A stretch of DNA of 64,000 bases from Butyrivibrio sp. (GTDB taxonomy: Bacteria > Bacillota > Clostridia > Lachnospirales > Lachnospiraceae): NCBI GenBank assembly GCA_016291375.1, contig JAEEXE010000001.1, forward strand, positions 62,001-126,000, written 5' to 3'. The first letter of the stretch is position 1. Each line of letters begins with the position of its first letter. The notes under the pieces were generated by a model, which saw only the letters and a program-made list of their open reading frames with translations, did no database searches and was not told the origin of the DNA. This document shows positions 8,956-18,762 of the stretch, in pieces. A program made the position numbers and the translations under genes.

Positions 8956-10372
8956 GTTTAAGTTCCAAAAACTCCTCATATAATTTGCAAAGTTTCTTGG
9001 CATCTTCGGTATTCGGCATCTCGGAATAAATTCTAAGAAGCGGCTCCGTACCTGAAAATCTCGCTATTATCCAGCCGCCGTTTTTAAAGTAAACCTTGCT
9101 GCCGTCAAGATAGCTTACCTTATCCACATCAAAGGAAAATTCAGGAAGTTCTTTTTTGATAAGGAGTCTGTCCATAATCTCTTCCTTTTTCTCCTGAGTG
9201 AAGTGGTAGTCATTCTCTTCCATTGCGATCTTTCCATATTTTTCCTCAAGGTCCTCTATGATCTCTGACATCTTCTTACCGGTAACCGCAATCATTTCAA
9301 CAAGAAGCATTGCGGCATACACACCGTCTTTTCCCTTGATATGTCCGCGTACGGTAAGACCTCCCGATGACTCTCCGCCGATAACGGCATCCGTCTCATT
9401 CATCTTGGCCGATATATGCTTAAATCCAACGGGAACCTCGTAGCACTTTTCGCCGTATTCTTCAGCCATTCTGTCAAGAACGTGTGTTGTGCAGACATTT
9501 CTTACAACAGGACCCTTCCAGCCTTTGAACTCTTCGAGATAATAATACAAAAGAGCCATTATCTCATTGGGGTGAAGGAATCTGCCCTTATCGTCGATGA
9601 CACCGATCCTGTCGGCATCTCCGTCGGTTGCGATTCCTATATCGTAGTGTCCGTCCACAACAACGTTCTGAAGCTGATGTAGCGTGGCTGCGGTAGGAGC
9701 GGGAAGCTTACCTCCAAAAAGAGTATCATGTCTGTCGTGAATGGTCTCAACTTCGCATCTTGCAGTCTGAAGAGTAATTCTAAGAGACGTCTCACTTACG
9801 CCATACATAGGATCAAGAACTACTCGAAGGCTCTTTTCCTTGATGGCATCCATATCTATTCTTGATATTATGCTGTCGATGTATTCGTTAAGAGGATAGA
9901 TCTCGTTAATAAGTCCCGCCTCTTTGGCTTCATCATATTCCATATATTCGACGGGATCGCCGGTCTCGACTTTCTTGATGTACTCCTCTATCTGTGCTGT
10001 CTGGATCTCATCAGCATCCCTTCCGCCTGCGGTAAATACTTTTATACCGTTATAAAGAGCGGGATTGTGGCTCGCGGTTACCATCATTCCGTAAGAAAGC
10101 TCATGCTTCATAACATAGAACATAACTACGGGTGTGGGAACAGACTTGTTTATGAGATAAGCCTTTATCCCTTCCTTTGCAAAAACTCGTGCTGACCACT
10201 GCATTGCTTCTTTTGAAAGGAATCTCCTGTCATATCCTATTACTATTCCTTTTGATGCGACGCCTTCGTCTTTCATCTTGGTTGCAAGGGCTTTAGCAAG
10301 AAGCTCTATGTTACTTCTTATGAACTCATCACCTATGATGGCTCGCCATCCGCCTGTACCGAATTTGATCAT
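8945..10372 (-). CDS. Phosphohexomutase (phosphoglucomutase/phosphomannomutase family)
   Basis: 'MMVTASHNPALYNGIKVF' active-site Ser loop, 'DGDADRIGVID' metal loop, 'RFSGTEPLLRIYSE' phosphate loop. Confidence 0.92.
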   Translation of the reverse strand: MIKFGTGGWRAIIGDEFIRSNIELLAKALATKMKDEGVASKGIVIGYDRRFLSKEAMQWSARVFAKEGIKAYLINKSVPTPVVMFYVMKHELSYGMMVTASHNPALYNGIKVFTAGGRDADEIQTAQIEEYIKKVETGDPVEYMEYDEAKEAGLINEIYPLNEYIDSIISRIDMDAIKEKSLRVVLDPMYGVSETSLRITLQTARCEVETIHDRHDTLFGGKLPAPTAATLHQLQNVVVDGHYDIGIATDGDADRIGVIDDKGRFLHPNEIMALLYYYLEEFKGWKGPVVRNVCTTHVLDRMAEEYGEKCYEVPVGFKHISAKMNETDAVIGGESSGGLTVRGHIKGKDGVYAAMLLVEMIAVTGKKMSEIIEDLEEKYGKIAMEENDYHFTQEKKEEIMDRLLIKKELPEFSFDVDKVSYLDGSKVYFKNGGWIIARFSGTEPLLRIYSEMPNTEDAKKLCKLYEEFLELKHEQ

Positions 10373-10391
10373 TTTATCATCCTCCTCATAA

Positions 10392-12779
10392 TTAACCCAT
10401 TACAACTTTGACGCTGTGGTCGGTGCCTGCCTCGCAAGCAGGTATCTTAGCCACTTCTTCGCCGTCAAATATGATCTTTTTAACTCCCTTTTGAACATGG
10501 TCGGGATTTGTTATCTCTATCGAATATTTTGCTCCGCGCCAGATCCTTTCAACCTTAAAGCCTGCCCAGATATCGGGTATGCAAGGATCTATCACAAGCT
10601 CGTCATACGAAGGTCTGATTCCCAGAATATATCTTGTTGCCGAGAAATATGACCATCCTCCGGAGCCCGTCATAAACGGATGTCTTGCTCTTCCGAACTG
10701 TTTATGTGAAGGTCCCATGATGAACTGGCAATATGAATAAGGCTCGGCTTCTCTTGTCTCTATCTTGTCGTTCTGATAATAAGGACAGAGCGCATCATAG
10801 AATTTCATTGCGGTGTTTCCGTTTCCGAGAACACACTCGGCTGCCCAAGCCCAAGGATTGGGATGAGAAAATACCGATGAGTTTTCTTTAAGTCCCGGGA
10901 ACACCTTGGTGATAAATCCGATTGAAGGATCTATCTTGGTATACGGAGGTGTGTTGAGCAGGATTCCCCACTCGGTAAAAAGATATTTATCAACAGCTTC
11001 CATTGCCTTTAACGCCTTTGCTCCCGTTGCCGCTCCTGAAAGAACCGCCCAGGCGTTGGACTCAAGGTGTACTCTTCCTTCTTCGTCCTTGGAGGTTCCG
11101 ATCTTCTTACCGTTCTTGGTTATACCTCTTATAAACCACTCTTCATCCCAGAGGACTTCGTTACTTAATACCTTAAGCTTATCGGCTACTTTGCCGTAAT
11201 GCTCTGCATCTTCGCTTTTTCCGAGTTTATTCGCAAGCTCTATGAAATGAGTAAGTGCCCAGTGATGAAGGAAGCTTACCATTGCACTCTCTCCGCCGCC
11301 AAGGTTAAGGCAGTCGTTCCAGTCTGCTCTAAGTCCCTTGCACACGCCGTTTTGACCGACTTCTCTTTCGGAAAAATCAAGGATCTTTTTCATGTGTTCA
11401 TAGACTGTTCCCTCGGGGCCGTCCGCGTACGGAAGTACCATGTCGGCAAATCCGAGATCTCCCGTCTCTTTTATGTACTCTGTAATTGCGGGAACAAGCC
11501 AGAGGGCGTCATCCGCGCAGGCGTCTTCCTTGGAGTGAACTCTGTCGCTTGCAGATACCGGAATAACCGTCGGTGACTTAAAGCCATCGGATTCGGGTTC
11601 TTCTTCAAACCATGCGGGATCGAAAAGATGCAGTCCGTAGCCTTCGGAAACAAGGCCGTTTAAGAGCTGCATTATTCTCTCTTTACATTTCTCGGGATTG
11701 GAATGCGGTATCGTCATAGCATCCTGAGCGGTGTCTCTGTATCCAAGTCCCGTTCTTCCGCCAAGCTCTATAAACGAAGCAAATCTTGAGAACATAACGT
11801 TGATCTCGGACTGATACAAAGTCCATGTATTTATCATTGTATTCATGCCTTCGCTGGGAGTATCGATAACAAGCTTGGATATTTTCTTATCCCAATACTT
11901 TGCAAGCTCTTCATAGGCTCTGTCTACATTGGCAAGATCGCTGTATTTTTCTTTTACTCTTTTTCCTTCGCTCCTGTCACCTTCTCCGAGCATGAAGATA
12001 AATCTTACTTCTTCTCCGGGATTAAGGCTAAAGTTCTTTTGAAGACTTCCGCAGTGATTTCCGCCCTTTTGCTCGGAAGATGAACACTTGCCGGTCTCGA
12101 CTGCCACGGGATTATCTTCTGTGTGATACATTCCGAGGAAAACATCTCTTTCGCAGTCATATCCGTCGGGATCGAAGTTTGAAGCAAAGTACTGGAATCC
12201 GTCAGGCTCATAATGAAGATCTTCTTCTATTATTCCGTCTTCATATGAAGCGCCCGCACAGTACAAGCTCATCTGGAAATTCTGATTATCAATTGCTATT
12301 GAATGGAATGAGAATTCAAGATATGAAAATATAGAAAGGTTTCTGACCTTATTCTCAGTGTTTTTTACCCTGACGTCCCATAAAAGAACGTTCTCGGATA
12401 ACGGAACGCTCATCTTCTGAGAACACTTAAGCCCGTCATATTCACACTCATAAACGGTATATGATAAGCCGTGTCTGCAGGTATATTTAGCTTTATCAAG
12501 CGCCTTTGCTACAGGCTGCCATGAAATTGTGAAATAGTCGGAAGAATCGGCATCCCTGAGATATACATAATATCCCGGTCTGTCCATCGGAATGCTGTTT
12601 CCGTGAAATCTACTGATTCTGTGATACTCGGGGCTATCGTAGAATGAATAGCCGCCGGCCGTATGATTTATGACTGTGGCAAATTTCTCGACGCCGAGAT
12701 AATTTGTCCAGGATGTCGGCAGGTCAATCCTGTCGATCACATATTCTTTATTATCGTTGTCAAAATAGCCATACTTCAT
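10392..12779 (-). CDS. GH94 disaccharide phosphorylase (chitobiose/cellobiose phosphorylase-like)
   Basis: N-term 'MKYGYFDNDNKEYVIDRIDLPTSWTNYLG', 'GYRDTAQDAMTIPH', 'LRADWNDCLNLGGGESAMVSFLHHWAL' typical of GH94. Confidence 0.88.
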   Translation of the reverse strand: MKYGYFDNDNKEYVIDRIDLPTSWTNYLGVEKFATVINHTAGGYSFYDSPEYHRISRFHGNSIPMDRPGYYVYLRDADSSDYFTISWQPVAKALDKAKYTCRHGLSYTVYECEYDGLKCSQKMSVPLSENVLLWDVRVKNTENKVRNLSIFSYLEFSFHSIAIDNQNFQMSLYCAGASYEDGIIEEDLHYEPDGFQYFASNFDPDGYDCERDVFLGMYHTEDNPVAVETGKCSSSEQKGGNHCGSLQKNFSLNPGEEVRFIFMLGEGDRSEGKRVKEKYSDLANVDRAYEELAKYWDKKISKLVIDTPSEGMNTMINTWTLYQSEINVMFSRFASFIELGGRTGLGYRDTAQDAMTIPHSNPEKCKERIMQLLNGLVSEGYGLHLFDPAWFEEEPESDGFKSPTVIPVSASDRVHSKEDACADDALWLVPAITEYIKETGDLGFADMVLPYADGPEGTVYEHMKKILDFSEREVGQNGVCKGLRADWNDCLNLGGGESAMVSFLHHWALTHFIELANKLGKSEDAEHYGKVADKLKVLSNEVLWDEEWFIRGITKNGKKIGTSKDEEGRVHLESNAWAVLSGAATGAKALKAMEAVDKYLFTEWGILLNTPPYTKIDPSIGFITKVFPGLKENSSVFSHPNPWAWAAECVLGNGNTAMKFYDALCPYYQNDKIETREAEPYSYCQFIMGPSHKQFGRARHPFMTGSGGWSYFSATRYILGIRPSYDELVIDPCIPDIWAGFKVERIWRGAKYSIEITNPDHVQKGVKKIIFDGEEVAKIPACEAGTDHSVKVVMG

Positions 12780-12792
12780 GCCATGGACCTCC

Positions 12793-12810
12793 CATATAAT
12801 CTCTTATATG
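12793..12810. promoter_or_regulatory. Palindrome CATATAA-TCTC-TTATATG upstream of GH94 gene; possible operator
   Basis: Perfect 7-bp inverted repeat with 4-bp spacer between the putative promoter and the GGGAGG ribosome-binding site. Confidence 0.3.
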
Positions 12811-12886
12811 AATTATTCTAGTCTCATGGCATTTAATTATGAATGTATGTACTTGTTATTTTATGCTTATTTTTGGTAAGACTTAT

Positions 12887-13405
12887 TCACAGCATAAGTT
12901 GTGAAACAAGGAACTGATAAATCTCCTGATTCTTTTCCTGCCAGTTGTTACAGATACTCTGAGCGATCTCTTCCGTAGGAACCGGGAAGTTTAGCTCAAC
13001 TATGTCCTGCCCGTTCTCTCTTGCAACAAGGTGAGCTGTGTATTCGTTGTCGCCTGTTTTCCTGTAATCCGCAAGTATTGAAGCTTCGTTTCTAAGCTTC
13101 ATACTGTTGGCGCGAAGATACTCATCTATCTGCTGCCTGATGGAAGGATTGATCCTGTTTCCGAAGAACTTAAGCGTCTCATCTCCTTCCGATGTGATCT
13201 CAAGGAAGGTTCTGTTTGCTACCGTCTTTTCTATAATGAGCTTTGACACCGCAAGCTCGGAAAAGACCTCTTGCAGTGTCAGAAATGTAGTGTATTCGTT
13301 CTCTAAGATAAAATCGTATATCTGTGCCTTGCTAAGCGGTACATCGCAGCGCTTTAGCATGTACAGAACGATCATCTTATATAAAGTAAGATACTGTGAA
13401 CTCAC
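12887..13405 (-). CDS. DUF4364 family protein
   Basis: Full-length similarity by eye to DUF4364 proteins (MLKRCDVPLSKAQIYDFILENEYT...). Confidence 0.75.
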   Translation of the reverse strand: MSSQYLTLYKMIVLYMLKRCDVPLSKAQIYDFILENEYTTFLTLQEVFSELAVSKLIIEKTVANRTFLEITSEGDETLKFFGNRINPSIRQQIDEYLRANSMKLRNEASILADYRKTGDNEYTAHLVARENGQDIVELNFPVPTEEIAQSICNNWQEKNQEIYQFLVSQLML

Positions 13406-13420
13406 AGTGATGCCTCCAAA

Positions 13421-14569
13421 TTAAATATGTGCCTTAACTGCTGCTGAAATAACATCCGCAACTCTGGGATCGAACGCTGCGGGGAGAATGTTCACATCAG
13501 AGAGTTCATCTTCCGCAACAAGACCGGCAAGGGCTTCTGCTGCCGCAAGCTTCATCTCCTCTGTTATCTGCTTTGCTCCGCCTTCGAGCGCTCCGCGGAA
13601 GATTCCGGGGAATACAAGAACGTTATTTACCTGGTTGGGGAAATCACTTCTTCCTGTTCCGATAACTCTGATTCCGGCTTCCTTGGCAAGGTCCGGCATG
13701 ATCTCGGGAACGGGATTGGCCATGGCGAACATGATAGCATCCTTGTTCATTCCCTGAGCCATCTCTTTGGTCACGATACCGGGTGCGGAAACGCCGACAA
13801 ATACGTCAGCTCCCTTAAGTGCATCCGCAAGGCTTCCCGTCTGCTGATCGGGATTCGTAACATCCATCATCTTCTCCTGCATCCAGTTAAGATCTGCAGA
13901 TTTCTTATGAAGGATACCTGACTTATCACACATTGTAACGTTCTTAAAGCCGTAGCGAAGAAGGAGCTTTGTGATCGCGATTCCTGCACTTCCCGCTCCG
14001 TTTACAACAACCTTACAGTCTTCCTTTTTCTTACCTACTACCTTAAGTCCGTTGATAATACCCGCAAGAACAACGATGGCTGTTCCGTGCTGATCGTCGT
14101 GGAATACGGGAATGTCGAGTTTTTCTTTAAGTCTTTCTTCTATTTCAAAGCATCTCGGTGCAGAAATATCCTCAAGATTGATTCCGCCAAAGCCGGGAGC
14201 AAGGTAAGTAACGGCCTTGATGATCTCCTCTGTATCCTGTGTGTCGAGGCAGATCGGAACAGCGTTAACTCCGCCGAATTCCTTAAAGAGAACTGCCTTT
14301 CCTTCCATAACGGGCATTGCGGCGTAAGGTCCGATGTTTCCAAGTCCCAAAACCGCACTTCCGTCTGATACTACAGCGATGGTATTGGATTTTATCGTAT
14401 ATTTGTAAGCAAGACTCTTATCCTCTGCGATAAGCTTACAAGGCTCTGCAACACCGGGTGTGTATGCTATTGCAAGATCCTCTTTTGAATTAACTTTTGC
14501 TTTGGATAATATCTCAAGCTTTCCATTCCATTCTTCATGCATCTTAAGTGCTTTTTCTGCGTTGTTCAT
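13421..14569 (-). CDS. NAD(P)-dependent malic enzyme
   Basis: '[13 protein letters not shown]', '[17 protein letters not shown]', '[11 protein letters not shown]' motifs. Confidence 0.95.
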   Translation of the reverse strand: MNNAEKALKMHEEWNGKLEILSKAKVNSKEDLAIAYTPGVAEPCKLIAEDKSLAYKYTIKSNTIAVVSDGSAVLGLGNIGPYAAMPVMEGKAVLFKEFGGVNAVPICLDTQDTEEIIKAVTYLAPGFGGINLEDISAPRCFEIEERLKEKLDIPVFHDDQHGTAIVVLAGIINGLKVVGKKKEDCKVVVNGAGSAGIAITKLLLRYGFKNVTMCDKSGILHKKSADLNWMQEKMMDVTNPDQQTGSLADALKGADVFVGVSAPGIVTKEMAQGMNKDAIMFAMANPVPEIMPDLAKEAGIRVIGTGRSDFPNQVNNVLVFPGIFRGALEGGAKQITEEMKLAAAEALAGLVAEDELSDVNILPAAFDPRVADVISAAVKAHI

Positions 14570-14582
14570 AATGTCTTCTCCT

Positions 14583-16385
14583 CTAGAACGTTTTTCCTAC
14601 TATATCATAAGCGAATGCCACTACCTCGTTTCGCTTATCGGTATCTATGTATTTGAATACATTGTAGATCATCTTGTGTCCGCCGCCGGTATTCTCAAGA
14701 CCGAGGGCAAGGCCGAGTGCTGCGATCTCATCTCCGGCATCCACCTGTCTTGAAAGCATGAGCGCATCAATATGACCGTTTTGCACCATCTTGGTATATG
14801 CATAAGCAAAGGCCGCTGCCTGAACAGCTTCTCCGGATGTCGAAGAATAACCGACCTCACTAAGGATGATCGATCTGACTCTACCCTGTGTGTCAAGCAT
14901 ATGCTCTTTTTGCATATATCCGGTAAGAACCTCTATGTTCTCCATAGTAATACATGGAGTTGATTCCGAATGATTGACATACTTGGACGGATTCCAAAAT
15001 GCGGTGTTTCCGTTGGGGAAAGAGTACGGATGAGCCGCAAGTCCCCAATCGATATTTCCGTATTCCGAAATGGATGATGAAAAGATATCAAGAACATCCT
15101 TGGCATCGTAGTCACCCGTTTTTTCGGTGTTGTATGTCCATCTCTGATCTATCGGGATGTAAACCTTAGCTCCGGCGTTATGACTCTTTATTGCATTGTA
15201 AAAGACTCTGTACGCCCTTGTATAAGCAGCTGTGTAAGTACCTACATCCACATGCTGCATGTAGTTATATTCTTTTCTAGCGTTGACCTCGTTTCCGATG
15301 ATCCACATGCTGACATTGCCATGTCCCGAGCCCGAGTATCTGCTCGCCAAAAAGCTTCCGATCGCCGCACAAGCCTTAACGCCTCTCTCATCGGATGCGT
15401 TAAACATAAAATACGGAGCTGTAGATCCGCCTCTTGCGCTTGGATGTGTTATCTCGGGGAACGCCGATGTGCTGGCATCATTAAGGATGATGGCCGCTAT
15501 ATCGATTCCCATGCTGTTGAGCTTCTTGAACAGGTCGTCGTAATTGTTCATGACCTGTGCATTAAAATGATAAGTAACACCGCCATAGGAATACTCAATT
15601 CCGCCCGATGTGGTAAGAATATGAGAAAGCGGTATATTGTACGAACAATAATTGACTCCGAGATCCGCAAGCTCCGAAAGTCTCAGCGGATACGGAAGCA
15701 GTCCCTTTATGGAATTGTGCGACATTCCGCCATAGTTACCGCTCGCACATGCTCCGGGATTGTTTATATATTTGGGATGGCTGATGCTGACGAACTGTCC
15801 GTCAACCTTAACTCCGACTCTGAATTTGGAATAGAGTCTTGAATCGGGCGCACCCTTTTTAAGGTCTATGGAAAAAGATGTATCGTCACCCTTATATATC
15901 TTGGAAATAGGCTCAAGCTCTGATGAAAACTCATCATCATAGGTTGCCTGTTCAAAAAGATAATAGTATTTATCATCACTCTTGGGAATTCCCTCAGATG
16001 TAACGGCAACTTCGACCTTACCGCCTTCACCGATACTGCAGCTTGCAATCTTGGCAAACTCCGCGGTATTTTCGGGAGTCATCTCAACCGTGGCAGGTCT
16101 GTCGGAAAGTGCCTTGGAAACAGACTTACCCGCTTCCACAATATCTTTTACTATAGATGAATGAACATACTCGACCTGTCTGGTCTCGTGCTCTTCCAAA
16201 GATGCCTCAAATATAGATTCCGCCACCTGTTCATCCTTGTTTTTCCTTAAGTTGATGACAAAAGCAGCGATCATAACTACAACAAAAGCAAACGCAGCCA
16301 GTGCAGCTAAACCTGTCAGGATTACCAATCTTCTATTCCGGCGGGCTCTTTTCCCTGTACGCATTCTGCGTTTTTTCTTTTTCAT
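14583..16385 (-). CDS. Membrane-anchored DUF5722-like (TIM-barrel glycosidase-like) protein
   Basis: N-terminal TM anchor after Lys/Arg-rich tail; 'LADLGVNYCSYNIPLSHIL', 'WIIGNEVNARKEYNYM', 'IILSEVGYSS' barrel-like strands. Confidence 0.65.
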   Translation of the reverse strand: MKKKKRRMRTGKRARRNRRLVILTGLAALAAFAFVVVMIAAFVINLRKNKDEQVAESIFEASLEEHETRQVEYVHSSIVKDIVEAGKSVSKALSDRPATVEMTPENTAEFAKIASCSIGEGGKVEVAVTSEGIPKSDDKYYYLFEQATYDDEFSSELEPISKIYKGDDTSFSIDLKKGAPDSRLYSKFRVGVKVDGQFVSISHPKYINNPGACASGNYGGMSHNSIKGLLPYPLRLSELADLGVNYCSYNIPLSHILTTSGGIEYSYGGVTYHFNAQVMNNYDDLFKKLNSMGIDIAAIILNDASTSAFPEITHPSARGGSTAPYFMFNASDERGVKACAAIGSFLASRYSGSGHGNVSMWIIGNEVNARKEYNYMQHVDVGTYTAAYTRAYRVFYNAIKSHNAGAKVYIPIDQRWTYNTEKTGDYDAKDVLDIFSSSISEYGNIDWGLAAHPYSFPNGNTAFWNPSKYVNHSESTPCITMENIEVLTGYMQKEHMLDTQGRVRSIILSEVGYSSTSGEAVQAAAFAYAYTKMVQNGHIDALMLSRQVDAGDEIAALGLALGLENTGGGHKMIYNVFKYIDTDKRNEVVAFAYDIVGKTF

Positions 16386-17719
16386 GAATCCGTCTTTTTT
16401 CCTTGTCCTTTTAATTTTTTCATATGTTCTTTTATCTTGTTCTCATATCCGTTCCCTGACGGGCTGTAGAACTCTTTGCCGTTAAGCTCGTAGGGAAGAT
16501 ATTGCTGCACGACATAGTTGCCGGGATAATCATGGGCATATTTGTAACCTATTCCGTGCCCAAGCTTGGCTGCCGATTTGTAATGAGCATCTTGAAGGTG
16601 CGGAGGTATCGGAAGATTACCGGTATCCCTGACCATCGCCATCGCATTGTCTATTGCCATGATGGATGCGTTACTCTTAGGTGCCGTAGCGATATAGCTG
16701 GCCGCCTGTGCAAGAGTGATGCGGGCTTCGGGCATACCGAGCCTCTCAACTGCAAGCGAAGCCGCAACTGCCACCTGAAGTGCCTGCGGATCGGCATTGC
16801 CGACGTCCTCGGAAGCACAGACCATCATACGTCTTACGATAAACTTGGGATCTTCTCCCGCGTTAAGCATACGTGCAAGATAGTAAACAGCCGCATCCGG
16901 GTCGGACCCTCTCATACTCTTGATGAAGGCCGATATCGTGTCGTAGTGATTGTCGCCGTCTTTATCATATCTGGCGACCTTCTTCTGAATACATTCTTCC
17001 GCAACTTCTTTAGTTATATGTATAAGACCGTCCTCGCTTCGCTCGGTGGTCATAATACCAAGTTCTATGGCGTTAAGCGCATGTCTTGCATCTCCGTCAG
17101 CCAGATCCGCCAAGAAATCCTCAGCGTCCGGCTCAAGTACAGCCTTGTAGCTGCCCATTCCGCGCTCTGTATCGGTAACTGCCCTGTTAAGCAGTGTCTT
17201 GATATCGTCTGCTGTAAGCGGTTTAAGCTCAAAGATAACAGATCTTGATATAAGAGCCCCGTTCACCTCAAAGTAGGGGTTCTCGGTTGTGGCGCCTATC
17301 AGTATCACTGTGCCATCCTCAACAAACGGAAGAAGGTAGTCCTGCTGCCCCTTGTTGAATCTGTGTATCTCGTCTATGAACAGTATGGTCTTCTTGCCAT
17401 ACATGCCAAGGTTGTCCTTGGCCTTTTTTACCACCTCTTCCATGTCTTTCTTGCCGGCTATGGTGGCATTTATCTGGGTAAATTCCGCCTTGGTCGTATT
17501 GGCGATGACCTTGGCCAGAGTGGTCTTTCCCGTTCCGGGAGGACCGTAAAGAATTATGGAACTAAGTTTATCTGCAGAAATAGCTCGATAAAGAAGCTTG
17601 TCTTTGGCAATAATGTGCTGCTGTCCCACGACTTCGTCAAGGGTTCTGGGGCGCATTCTTGCGGCAAGCGGAGACTCTTTTTCCATATTGTTTTCACGCA
17701 TATATTCAAACAAATCCAT
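16382..17719 (-). CDS. rarA: Replication-associated recombination protein A (AAA ATPase)
   Basis: 'ILYGPPGTGKTTLAKVIAN', 'LFIDEIHRFNKGQQDYLLPFVEDGTVILIGATTENP' characteristic of RarA/MgsA. Confidence 0.95.
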   Translation of the reverse strand: MDLFEYMRENNMEKESPLAARMRPRTLDEVVGQQHIIAKDKLLYRAISADKLSSIILYGPPGTGKTTLAKVIANTTKAEFTQINATIAGKKDMEEVVKKAKDNLGMYGKKTILFIDEIHRFNKGQQDYLLPFVEDGTVILIGATTENPYFEVNGALISRSVIFELKPLTADDIKTLLNRAVTDTERGMGSYKAVLEPDAEDFLADLADGDARHALNAIELGIMTTERSEDGLIHITKEVAEECIQKKVARYDKDGDNHYDTISAFIKSMRGSDPDAAVYYLARMLNAGEDPKFIVRRMMVCASEDVGNADPQALQVAVAASLAVERLGMPEARITLAQAASYIATAPKSNASIMAIDNAMAMVRDTGNLPIPPHLQDAHYKSAAKLGHGIGYKYAHDYPGNYVVQQYLPYELNGKEFYSPSGNGYENKIKEHMKKLKGQGKKTDS

Positions 17720-17776
17720 AACGCTATAATTCTACTATTTTTAAGATAAAAATGGAAGTAAAATCCTTCCAAAGAA

Positions 17777-17816
17777 AAAGCATGTCAGTTATGTAAATAC
17801 ATACTGACATGCTTTG
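17777..17816 (-). terminator. Hairpin, likely bidirectional terminator
   Basis: AAAGCATGTCAGT...ACTGACATGCTTT long stem between rarA and the MBL gene. Confidence 0.7.
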
Positions 17817-17831
17817 TAAAAAACGCCTTAT

Positions 17832-18698
17832 TTATCGCGAAACTTCTATGTTGTCCGCCGTTATCGTGAACGTGATCGGATCATCTCTTGTGTAATATAT
17901 CTTGGCACCTGCCTGCTCAAGCGCATCAACTACTTCCGGAGCGGCCGGATCGCCTTTACTTGAAGTGATCACCGCATACTCGGGCTTAACATGATCGACA
18001 AGCTGCTTGATATTGGCTTTATATCTGCCGTGATGCGGTACCTTCAGGATATCGCACTCAAGCCCGTCTGTCTTAACAAGCTCATCTATTCGCTCTTCAA
18101 GCGCATCACCCGTAAATAGAATGGATTTATTGCCATTGGTGACCTTTACCGCTAGTGATGAGTTGTTGCTGACATCTTCAGCATAGGTTTTGGAAAGAGC
18201 AGGATAAATTGTAAATGTCATTCCATCCGCTTCAAACGTAGTCTCTTCCGTAACAACGGTCTCATTCATGCCTTTTCTTTTTAATGCGGCATAATATTCC
18301 GTCATCTCATCGGTCGCCTTTGATCTGTATGTGGTATAAACCGCACCGATATCAAAGTTGTCGATGACTCTGTCAGCACCGCCGACATGGTCCTTGTCGT
18401 AATGTGAGATAAAAACGGCATCTATCTTCTCAACACCGTGAGACTTAAGCAGTTCCACTACTTTCTTGCCTTTTTTGTTTGTACCGGTATCCATTACAAA
18501 AGTATGATTCTCGGTCTCAAGCACAAATGCATCTTCCGCAGATGCCTTGAGCGCTGTAAAAGAAAGAACTCCCGGATCTATCTTGAAATTCTCATCAACT
18601 TCATATTTGTAATCAACTTCCTTGCCGGGAGCCTCAAACGCACATGCACCAAGGCTCATCAAAAGAACTAAAGTCGCCGCTAAAACTGTCTTTTTCAT
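17832..18698 (-). CDS. MBL-fold hydrolase lipoprotein (ComEC C-terminal-like)
   Basis: Lipobox LMSLGACAF; 'FISHYDKDHVGGAD' and 'ILKVPHHGRYKANIKQLVDHVKPEYAVITSSKG'. Confidence 0.85.
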   Translation of the reverse strand: MKKTVLAATLVLLMSLGACAFEAPGKEVDYKYEVDENFKIDPGVLSFTALKASAEDAFVLETENHTFVMDTGTNKKGKKVVELLKSHGVEKIDAVFISHYDKDHVGGADRVIDNFDIGAVYTTYRSKATDEMTEYYAALKRKGMNETVVTEETTFEADGMTFTIYPALSKTYAEDVSNNSSLAVKVTNGNKSILFTGDALEERIDELVKTDGLECDILKVPHHGRYKANIKQLVDHVKPEYAVITSSKGDPAAPEVVDALEQAGAKIYYTRDDPITFTITADNIEVSR

Positions 18699-18762
18699 CC
18701 TCTGTCCTCACTTTCCGTTAATGGGGCCGGAGTATTTCTCTATGTCTGTCCGACTCGTGTTT

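Noticed and set aside
16502-17248. 248-aa plus-strand ORF antisense to rarA
   Set aside because: Shadow ORF of a conserved gene, no recognisable domain or RBS.
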